A stretch of DNA of 20,756 nt from positions 1 to 20,756 of the IMG/VR virus record IMGVR_UViG_3300031608_000064; one strand, written 5' to 3'. Of the stretch, positions 15,570 to 20,756 are shown piece by piece; position 1 is the stretch's first letter; each line of letters begins with the position of its first letter. The translations under genes and the position numbers were made by a program. The stretch is from a virus. The notes below the pieces were generated by a model. It was not told where the DNA came from. It ran no database searches and worked only from the letters and a program-made list of their open reading frames with translations.

Positions 15570-15577
15570 TATTTAAT
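15570..15577 (-). promoter_or_regulatory. late-type promoter box ATTAAATA
   Basis: Variant of the late box 36 nt upstream of the ATG at 15533; AGGAG lies between. It is weaker than the other boxes because of the ATT start. Confidence 0.4.
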
Positions 15578-15629
15578 ACGTATATGCCTGTCTAAAACTT
15601 TTTTTCAGACTTCATTTACCCGTTTTAAA

Positions 15630-15887
15630 TTATGACCAGGTCAGTTCAAATTGAACTGCTTCTTTTGGATCTTCAAAAGCATATGTCTTTTGATAGTATG
15701 ATAGAAAATCGTCTTGGTTAGGATTGACGTTGACCACCATAGAAAATCTCCCATGCATCTTTTCAAGTATCCAATGCATGTTCTCTTTGGTAGAAGGAGT
15801 TCTTACAATAGTAAAATGATTAGGTACTTGATCCGTCAATAAACGATTCGTGTTCCATGTGTCTAAATTAATATCTTCGTATTTCAT
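15630..15887 (-). CDS. small protein of unknown function
   Basis: An 85-residue protein starting MKYEDINLDTWNTNRLL. The frame is open further upstream to 15917, but the ATG at 15887 makes an ATGA overlap with the stop of the preceding gene, the usual junction in this block, so it is preferred. The sequence alternates strands and helices (HFTIVRTPSTKENMHWILEK, FSMVVNVN) and ends FELTWS. It has no known motif. It is the last gene of the VWA operon; a weak hairpin follows. Confidence 0.65.
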   Translation of the reverse strand: MKYEDINLDTWNTNRLLTDQVPNHFTIVRTPSTKENMHWILEKMHGRFSMVVNVNPNQDDFLSYYQKTYAFEDPKEAVQFELTWS

Positions 15888-16108
15888 CTTCGTAGAAACT
15901 CCAATTCTGTTTTCCAATTCTCTTTGTTAGATTGATATGTCGGAGAGTTTAATTGACTAATGATTAGTCTTCCTCCATCCATATCAAGTCTGATTGAATC
16001 TGTTTTAAATTGTCCACCATTAACATCATATACTAATGCTTCTATGTTTCCATTTTTATCTTCAGAGTGTAGGTTCGTTATTAATTCAATTAGTTCTTCT
16101 TTCTTCAT
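15884..16108 (-). CDS. small acidic protein of unknown function
   Basis: A 74-residue protein with a strand-rich, acidic centre (DKNGNIEALVYDVNGGQFKT, IRLDMDGGRLIISQL) and no known motif. It overlaps the upstream gene by 23 nt and the downstream gene by an ATGA junction, so it is part of the VWA-led operon and translated in step with it. The pattern of an amphipathic helix followed by a beta sheet is compatible with a small adaptor, but no role can be assigned. Confidence 0.65.
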   Translation of the reverse strand: MKKEELIELITNLHSEDKNGNIEALVYDVNGGQFKTDSIRLDMDGGRLIISQLNSPTYQSNKENWKTELEFLRR

Positions 16109-16355
16109 TACTTAATTTATATATTATCTCTACTTGTTCTAATAACTTCGTAAGAGAAGGGTTATCTTTTGATGCTTCAAGTATATCTCTATACATATGC
16201 CAACGTTCAAAGAAGGCTTTTTCTTCAAGCATCGCCGGGTTCTCATAGACTATTTTGCGTTCGGCTAAGTCTTGACCGAGACTTCTCATAGGCCTTGCGT
16301 ACACAGTATTGCCTCCGTCTGGTGATTCGTAGATTTTTCTTTCTTCATCTGTCAT
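16086..16355 (-). CDS. small protein of unknown function, coupled to VWA gene
   Basis: An 89-residue, charged and mostly helical protein (LAERKIVYENPAMLEEKAFF, SLTKLLEQVEIIYKLSNEER). The start overlaps the VWA stop in ATGA, and its end overlaps the next gene by 23 nt. Its tight coupling to the VWA/metallopeptidase gene suggests that it is a partner of the MoxR/VWA system. It has no motif of known function. Confidence 0.7.
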   Translation of the reverse strand: MTDEERKIYESPDGGNTVYARPMRSLGQDLAERKIVYENPAMLEEKAFFERWHMYRDILEASKDNPSLTKLLEQVEIIYKLSNEERRTN

Positions 16356-17641
16356 GCGGCTTTTTTATCTCTATGTTCTTCGTATAGAGCAAACGTTCCG
16401 AAAGGGGGATTCGGCTCAGGGTCACCATGAATGATCCATGTAGTGTCGCAGTAGTTTTCATCGCCCCAGCTACCAAAAGGATAACCATCTGTGAATACTA
16501 TCAGTCTGTTCGGTACACGCCCTTCGTTCTTAAGATGATCAAAGATACAATCAAAATCAGTACCACCGCCACCATAGATTTCGTATTCAGTGATATCATC
16601 TAAGTTATCACTATCGAATGTCTGAGGGTTATAGACTTGTGTATCAAAGCAATGAACATGAATCTTATAGTTAAGAAACATTTCCATTATGCCTTGAATC
16701 TCTGAAAGGAAAAAGGTTCCTTGTTCAGATCCGATCGATCCTGACATATCTAAAAAGATATCTACATCAATTAATTCGCCGGGAGTCATACCTGGCATGA
16801 TTGCATCCTGATGCCAACCCCTACGAGAAGGCTTCATAAATGAATAGTCATTATTCATTGTGCTAGTCAAGTTAGCCTGAATGATATCGTCCCAGGGCAT
16901 GACGGGTGCAGTCAAGTCTTTGATCATACGTTCAACACCTTTGGGTAGTGAACCTGCATCTGCTCCTGAAGCCGCATTGATGATTGCTTCTTTCATCTCC
17001 TGCTTGAGTGAATCTTTTTCTTCTTTAGACATCTTAACTGGGCCGGGCTTGTCGCCATCTTCTTCGCCATCAGCACCTACACTTCCATCGCCGTCCATGT
17101 GTTCGTCTAGCAATTGCTCTAAGAGTTGATCGACATCAATGATGTCTGCATTCTCATATAGAATGTCATAGACTTGCTCTGCGGACATTCTGTCATACTT
17201 ATAGTCATATAAGCAAGGGACAGTAGTGATAAATTCACCGATGTTGTGATTCTTTAAATCAGCATTGACACAATAGTCATCAGCAATGTTCCATAGTTGA
17301 GGGTCTCTTGTACCTCTACGATCCATGTGATCATACACTACATGTAATACTTCGTGGGCTACTAGAAACTCTACCTCTTTCTTACGTAACATCATAATGA
17401 AACGTGCATTGTAGTAGAAGTGCTTGCCATCAGTTGCCGCAGTCGGGCACCATTCGTCAGCATTGATAAGAGTTAGACGAGTAGCAAGATTGCCAAAGAA
17501 TGAATGTCTGAGTAAGAGTGCGATACGGGCAGTGATAAGACGTTCACGTGCTTGTGCATCTATAGCAGGGTCTGTAGGGCCGACTAGATGAGCAAGTTTG
17601 TTCTCTTTGTCGTTATTGGTTGTTGTTTTGTTCTTTGTCAT
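16352..17641 (-). CDS. VWA-domain protein with metallopeptidase-like N-terminus
   Basis: A 429-residue protein. The N-terminal half has a zinc-peptidase signature HEVLH (96-100, in VAHEVLHVVYDH) and a third-ligand candidate in NIADDYCVN (118-126). An acidic linker follows at 180-210. The C-terminal von Willebrand A domain has the MIDAS metal site DMSGS (D298, S300, S302) and FTDGYPFGSWG near the end. This is the VWA-like metallopeptidase architecture commonly paired with MoxR ATPases. The MoxR gene is immediately upstream, separated by a terminator and a strong sigma70-type promoter at 17670-17698. It may be a metal-dependent substrate adaptor or protease of the MoxR complex; peptidase activity is not shown. 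Confidence 0.92.
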   Translation of the reverse strand: MTKNKTTTNNDKENKLAHLVGPTDPAIDAQARERLITARIALLLRHSFFGNLATRLTLINADEWCPTAATDGKHFYYNARFIMMLRKKEVEFLVAHEVLHVVYDHMDRRGTRDPQLWNIADDYCVNADLKNHNIGEFITTVPCLYDYKYDRMSAEQVYDILYENADIIDVDQLLEQLLDEHMDGDGSVGADGEEDGDKPGPVKMSKEEKDSLKQEMKEAIINAASGADAGSLPKGVERMIKDLTAPVMPWDDIIQANLTSTMNNDYSFMKPSRRGWHQDAIMPGMTPGELIDVDIFLDMSGSIGSEQGTFFLSEIQGIMEMFLNYKIHVHCFDTQVYNPQTFDSDNLDDITEYEIYGGGGTDFDCIFDHLKNEGRVPNRLIVFTDGYPFGSWGDENYCDTTWIIHGDPEPNPPFGTFALYEEHRDKKAA

Positions 17642-17669
17642 GTGTCAGTTCTCTCAAAGTTATTTAACT

Positions 17670-17698
17670 ATTATACTACCATTTGGGAGACAAGTCAA
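17670..17698 (-). promoter_or_regulatory. sigma70-type promoter for VWA operon
   Basis: -35 TTGACT (17693-17698), 17-nt spacer with CCCAAATGG (one base longer variant of the shared CCCAAAGG block), -10 TATAAT (17670-17675). It lies directly after the MoxR terminator and about 30 nt upstream of the VWA ATG. Confidence 0.8.
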
Positions 17699-17709
17699 GT
17701 AAAAAGTTC

Positions 17710-17748
17710 GGAAAAGTGTAAGGAATGTCTCGGACCTTACACTCTTCC
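17710..17748 (-). terminator. rho-independent-like terminator after MoxR
   Basis: Long imperfect stem (about 13 bp, one mismatch; core CCTTACAC/GTGTAAGG) with an 11-nt loop. On the - strand it is followed by GAACTTTTTAC, giving a U-run. It separates MoxR from the promoter of the VWA operon. Confidence 0.7.
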
Positions 17749-17759
17749 AGGCCAGCAAT

Positions 17760-18860
17760 CTAGTTGCCCGCCTCAACAATGTACTTACCGTACTTCTTAT
17801 GAAACTCATCAAAGTTCTTTAACTGAGAAGGTTCGATCGGAAGTTTGTAAGTCTTAAGTGCAACTTTCGCACCCATCACAACTAACTCAGTTTCAAAGTT
17901 ATCCATGATGTAGCCAAAGAAGTTGTCGCACATTTCGTGGAACTGTTTGCTATCAACCTTATCAGTCTCAAGTGCATCTTTAAGTTCATAGCACATTGAG
18001 ATAGTCAAAGAATACATTGCAGAGATTTCTTTAACGTTAAGGTCTTTGACTTTACCTGACAAGATATCAGATGGGTTGGGCATTTTACTCGCAATTTTAC
18101 GATGCGCCATAAACTTAGTTGCAAGTCCTTCGCCGACTGTACCTGCTACGAGATTGTACAAAGTATCTGAATCGATGTCGGACTGTGTTAGCAACTGACT
18201 AACGAAAGTCCATGTACGAGGAGTAGCAAATGCTCTACTAGATGATTTTGCATCAAAGTCATACAAGTCTTGTTTAGCAAATGACAAGTAACCAACTACG
18301 TCTTCATGTACTTTGTTAACGACTGCCCAGTTCTGCCAAGAACCAAAGTCAGGACGCATTTCTAAGTGAATGAAACGATTAGCAAGGGGCATCGGCATAC
18401 GATATGTGACACCTTTGTCAGAGTCTCTGTTACCAGCGGCTACAATATGACAGTTCTTAGGAAGAATGTATTTGCCAACACGTCCATTAAGAACAAGTTG
18501 ATAACCTGCAGCCTGAACTGCTGGGGGAGCCGAGTTCATTTCATCTAAGAACAAGATAATCTTGTCATACATTGCGGCAAGTTCTTCAGAAGGAAGTTCG
18601 ATTGGGGGTGCCCAGTCCATAACTCCTAATTCTTTATTAAAGAAGGGGATACCTCTGATATCAGTAGGTTCCATTTGCGCCATACGCAGATCGATAACTA
18701 GACAGTTACCCATTTCTTCAGCGATTTGCTGAACGAGTTCAGACTTTCCTACGCCGGGAGGTCCCCACAAGAATGATGGACGACCTGCTAACATAGCCGC
18801 TTTTACTGCGGGTTTTGCTTGTTGACTAGTGACAGTCAAGTGTTCAGTTAATTGAGACAT
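17760..18860 (-). CDS. MoxR-family AAA+ ATPase
   Basis: A 366-residue AAA+ protein. Walker A is at 33-40 (GPPGVGKS), Walker B at 101-107 (IILFLDE) followed by MNSAPP (a MoxR/CbbQ-type feature), and sensor 1 is N144 in AAGNRDSDKG. NRF at 161-163 includes the arginine-finger candidate R162. MoxR proteins are ring ATPases that act with VWA proteins as chaperones for metal-cofactor insertion or complex assembly (RavA-ViaA, CbbQ-CbbO). Here the partner is the VWA gene at 16352-17641. GGAG stands 9 nt upstream of the ATG, and a strong sigma70 promoter (18899-18927) lies upstream, so it should be expressed early. The substrate is unknown. Confidence 0.95.
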   Translation of the reverse strand: MSQLTEHLTVTSQQAKPAVKAAMLAGRPSFLWGPPGVGKSELVQQIAEEMGNCLVIDLRMAQMEPTDIRGIPFFNKELGVMDWAPPIELPSEELAAMYDKIILFLDEMNSAPPAVQAAGYQLVLNGRVGKYILPKNCHIVAAGNRDSDKGVTYRMPMPLANRFIHLEMRPDFGSWQNWAVVNKVHEDVVGYLSFAKQDLYDFDAKSSSRAFATPRTWTFVSQLLTQSDIDSDTLYNLVAGTVGEGLATKFMAHRKIASKMPNPSDILSGKVKDLNVKEISAMYSLTISMCYELKDALETDKVDSKQFHEMCDNFFGYIMDNFETELVVMGAKVALKTYKLPIEPSQLKNFDEFHKKYGKYIVEAGN

Positions 18861-18898
18861 TTACTTTACTCCGTTACTTTATTGTTTAATATATATGT

Positions 18899-18927
18899 AT
18901 TATAGAGCCTTTGGGTAACAATGTCAA
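18899..18927 (-). promoter_or_regulatory. sigma70-type promoter for MoxR gene
   Basis: -35 TTGACA (18922-18927), 17-nt spacer with CCCAAAGG, -10 TATAAT (18899-18904). Its transcript would have a leader of about 30 nt carrying GGAG before the MoxR ATG. Confidence 0.85.
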
Positions 18928-18976
18928 GCCTTTTAGCAAATTAATTTCAATTATTTTGCCTATATGATTCAACAAC

Positions 18977-19249
18977 TTAGTTACCTTCTGGTTCCATAAG
19001 GGTTAATAATAAGATATATTTCTCTATTAGATCACAACTTTGATGCATTTTTGCTATGTAAGTGTCAGCGGCTGTCCAGTTGTTACGTTGTCTGCATCTG
19101 ACTTCTATAGTAGATAGTTCATCTATCATGGGCATAATATTAGCCCATAGTTTTCTCATATCAGCATTAAATGATAGAGATTGGATTTGTGTTTGGAGAG
19201 TGTCCAAATACTTGCGGGCTTCTATTGCGTTAGAGAATTTCTCATTCAT
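18977..19249 (-). CDS. small helical protein of unknown function, probably leaderless
   Basis: A 90-residue, largely helical protein (MNEKFSNAIEARKYLDTLQT) with no recognised family. Longer in-frame starts (19285, 19255) are rejected because the sigma70-type promoter at 19257-19285 covers them: the -10 box ends 8 nt upstream of the ATG at 19249, so transcription should begin at or next to this codon. No Shine-Dalgarno sequence can exist on such an mRNA, so the gene is probably leaderless. It is followed by a MoxR gene with its own promoter. Confidence 0.65.
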   Translation of the reverse strand: MNEKFSNAIEARKYLDTLQTQIQSLSFNADMRKLWANIMPMIDELSTIEVRCRQRNNWTAADTYIAKMHQSCDLIEKYILLLTLMEPEGN

Positions 19250-19256
19250 ACCCATT

Positions 19257-19285
19257 ATTATACGACCTTTGGGCACTAATGTCAA
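19257..19285 (-). promoter_or_regulatory. sigma70-type promoter for the 90-aa gene
   Basis: Perfect -35 TTGACA (19280-19285), 17-nt spacer and perfect -10 TATAAT (19257-19262). The spacer contains CCCAAAGG, shared with the promoter at 18899-18927. The ATG follows 7 nt after the -10 box, so the transcript should be leaderless. Confidence 0.85.
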
Positions 19286-19288
19286 GCC

Positions 19289-20587
19289 TTAATAGATACC
19301 TTTACCGAATTCAGTTTTACTATTAGTATTTTTCTTCTTGCCTGGTCTAAGAAGAGGGGGAATTCCAGCACGTGATATATCTCCGAGTCCCATTGCTTTT
19401 GCACCTTTCTTCATAGTGTCTGGATGTACGTCTACAGATAATGCCCTAGAGAATCTTGGGTCATTTCTTTCTGCTTCACTTGGAATGTATCCTGATGCTT
19501 CACTGACATTATACGTGTCACCCATTTTAGATATGTCATTAACATCTGATCCTTCACCATCATTAGTAGAACTTTTATTAAGTTTAGCAATTGCTCTCAT
19601 AAAAGTAATGAATTTGTCATAATATTCAATATCTTTTGCAATATTATTTACTGCTAATTTAGTTGCTTGGTCTCTACGCATTTGAGGTGTAGTTGCAGTT
19701 ACTTGAGGGTTGTTTTTCATTTCAACTTTGACACCCAAATCAATTGCTTTTGCTATTTCTCTAGTACTAACATTCCATTGACTTGCTAGTTCTTCTGTAC
19801 TAATGTCTTCTGCAAGATTTACTTTACTATTATATACACCAATTGATTCTTCAAATGTTCTACGCAACAATTCTTCTTCGATTGATAATTGTTTTGCTCT
19901 TAAATCATTACGCAAATCAAACAATGCTTGGAAGTATCCTTTTGATCTGACAGCCTTAAATGCTAAATTCTCAGGACCGAACTCTCCTTTATTATCTAAG
20001 CCGGCTTGTCTGTATCTTTTAATAATAGATAGTACATTTTTTACTTTTTCAATGTCTTTAGACTTTAAACCTTCGATGGCCAGTTGTTCTAATCTTTCAA
20101 ACTTGTGTTCTGCTGATATCTCATCTAAGTTTGCCCTTTTCTTAGTAGGGAAACGTGTGAACTTATCCTGATAGATACTATACTCACCTAAACTTGTATG
20201 TGATTGTGCTGTATCTTGTACATACAACTCTACAGGAATGTCTCTAATAGTAATTTTATATGTATCATTGTACAAAGACTTCTTAGCCATGAATAGTTCT
20301 TTGTAAACATCTGACTCTGGAAGTTCTGAAAAGTCTACAAGTAAATGTAAATCGATATCAGAATGAGGTGTGTAAGTAAATGCAACATTACTACCAGTAA
20401 TGATTACATCTTCTATAGCAAGATCAGGTAGACCCATATATTCAACAAAATCATCAGTAATGATTAATAATTGTTTTTTGATGTTTGGTTTCAATTTATT
20501 GTTTTCATCAAACAGCAAAGGATTCAACTCCTCATGGAAGTTGATTGCATCTTCTATTTTAAATTTTTCGAGTTCAAGTATGTTCAT
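19289..20587 (-). CDS. nucleotidyltransferase-fold phage protein
   Basis: A 432-residue protein. The N-terminal domain has the polymerase-beta-superfamily pattern: G65-S66 (TGSNVAF), D77-x-D79 (HSDIDLH) and a possible third acidic residue E119 in VELYV. The phage-typical context FHEELNPLLFD stands at about 17-27. Residues 150-250 are helical. The C-terminus carries SGYIPSEAERNDPRFSRALS followed by AGIPPLLRPGKK, a tail I recognise from similar phage proteins. Members of this fold transfer nucleotides to RNA, proteins or antibiotics; the substrate here is unknown. A late box GATAAATA lies 5 nt before the ATG with no Shine-Dalgarno sequence, so it is probably a leaderless late gene; a virion-associated role is possible. 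Confidence 0.85.
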   Translation of the reverse strand: MNILELEKFKIEDAINFHEELNPLLFDENNKLKPNIKKQLLIITDDFVEYMGLPDLAIEDVIITGSNVAFTYTPHSDIDLHLLVDFSELPESDVYKELFMAKKSLYNDTYKITIRDIPVELYVQDTAQSHTSLGEYSIYQDKFTRFPTKKRANLDEISAEHKFERLEQLAIEGLKSKDIEKVKNVLSIIKRYRQAGLDNKGEFGPENLAFKAVRSKGYFQALFDLRNDLRAKQLSIEEELLRRTFEESIGVYNSKVNLAEDISTEELASQWNVSTREIAKAIDLGVKVEMKNNPQVTATTPQMRRDQATKLAVNNIAKDIEYYDKFITFMRAIAKLNKSSTNDGEGSDVNDISKMGDTYNVSEASGYIPSEAERNDPRFSRALSVDVHPDTMKKGAKAMGLGDISRAGIPPLLRPGKKKNTNSKTEFGKGIY

Positions 20588-20592
20588 AGAAG

Positions 20593-20600
20593 TATTTATC
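20593..20600 (-). promoter_or_regulatory. T4-like late promoter box GATAAATA
   Basis: The box is separated from the ATG at 20587 by 5 nt (CTTCT). No Shine-Dalgarno sequence. In T4 the box spans about -13 to -6, which would put the A of the ATG at +1 (leaderless). Confidence 0.6.
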
Positions 20601-20609
20601 GAAATAGGC

Positions 20610-20631
20610 GAGGGGCAAATAAATGCCCCTC
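20610..20631 (-). terminator. hairpin after tmRNA, possible terminator
   Basis: Perfect 7-bp stem GAGGGGC/GCCCCTC with an 8-nt AT loop. It ends the tmRNA transcript region and precedes the late box of the nucleotidyltransferase. The 3' T-tract on the - strand is weak (GCCTATTTCG), so it could also be an RNA-processing or protective stem. Confidence 0.5.
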
Positions 20632-20639
20632 TGAGTGTT

Positions 20640-20756
20640 TGGTTACGAGGTACCTTAGACCTCGGGGGATTAGGCCGCTAGGGCGTAATCTTCCATTTCA
20701 TAATTGTTGTCAATTATAGTGTTTGCTTGATTTAAGGTCATCGCCTACCTCGTTGT
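20640..20756 (-). ncRNA. ssrA: tmRNA coding segment (permuted/two-piece type), 5' end outside window
   Basis: Read on the - strand, the sequence from 20726 to 20673 encodes ANTIIDNNYEMEDYALAA followed at once by TAA (20670-20672). This is the form of a tmRNA proteolysis tag: it starts with a resume codon GCA followed by AAC (as in E. coli), carries the terminal YALAA degron, then stop. An A-rich stretch (TTAAATCAA) precedes the resume codon, as after PK1. A 6-bp hairpin follows the stop (20646-20651 with 20659-20664, loop 7 nt). No T-arm or acceptor 3' end follows before the terminator-like hairpin, so the acceptor half must lie elsewhere. A permuted two-piece gene, as in alphaproteobacteria, would place it upstream of the window edge. 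Alternative: a 23-codon ORF from the ATG at 20741, unlikely to end in YALAA by chance. The end near 20640 is approximate. Confidence 0.72.

Noticed and set aside
15590-15610. AT-rich hairpin GTCT...AGAC after the 85-aa gene
   Set aside because: No U-tract after the stem on the - strand and one G-U pair; could be chance, so not called as a terminator.
18930-18976. AT-rich imperfect repeat between the 90-aa gene and the MoxR promoter
   Set aside because: Low-complexity with a mismatch and no U-tract; not distinguishable from chance.
20670-20741. 23-codon ORF from ATG at 20741 as a small protein
   Set aside because: An AGGT sequence stands upstream, but the GCAAAC start, the YALAA end and the lack of further coding favour a tmRNA tag.

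Overview
The window reads as part of the genome of a large tailed double-stranded DNA phage, most likely a marine myovirus distantly related to T4 (cyanophage- or pelagimyophage-like). The evidence is a terminase large subunit with both ATPase and nuclease motifs, a GTA-type 3TM holin, virion-type proteins, T4-like late-promoter boxes (xATAAATA), T4-type capsid-targeting N-termini, a MoxR/VWA pair and a phage-type nucleotidyltransferase. The DNA is AT-rich and densely coded, with many TAATG and ATGA overlaps. There is no integrase, transposase, CRISPR array or complete tRNA. The host cannot be read directly. A tmRNA coding segment that looks permuted (two-piece) and ends in a YALAA tag suggests an alphaproteobacterial-type host such as SAR11, but this is inference.

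Layout. Positions 1-1334 are on the + strand: the 3' end of an unrecognised gene, then two small membrane/coiled-coil proteins. Everything from 1335 to the end is on the - strand and is described here in transcription order, from high to low coordinates. (i) 20756-20640: mRNA-like part of a tmRNA, cut by the window edge, followed by a hairpin. (ii) 20587-19289: nucleotidyltransferase behind a late box. (iii) 19285-15630: early-type block with three near-identical sigma70 promoters driving a 90-aa protein, a MoxR ATPase, and a VWA/metallopeptidase protein with three small overlapping genes. (iv) 15577-14478: late box, a conserved cyanophage-type protein and a helical protein, closed by a UUCG-loop terminator. 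(v) 14466-12017: small protein, NAD-dependent epimerase and DegT-type aminotransferase, a nucleotide-sugar module. (vi) 12003-9828: holin, then three coupled virion-type genes. (vii) 9800-6816: methyltransferase, an unusual GGGNH protein, a small membrane protein and a KamA-like radical SAM enzyme. (viii) 6804-1335: TerL, a 996-aa probable virion protein with a 16-cysteine segment, a ribosomal protein bL33 homologue, and a protein with a capsid-targeting-like N-terminus.

How it fits together. Genes for assembly, packaging and lysis sit behind late boxes, and the MoxR/VWA chaperone-like block sits behind host-type sigma70 promoters. Two translation-related items (bL33 and tmRNA) suggest manipulation of host ribosomes. 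The methyltransferase-to-KamA cassette and the epimerase/aminotransferase pair are the metabolic cargo. The most interesting points are the phage bL33, the tmRNA, the KamA enzyme whose lysine-recognition aspartates appear to be replaced, and a consistent split between promoters placed so that the start codon falls at +1 (leaderless) and promoters followed by a Shine-Dalgarno leader.
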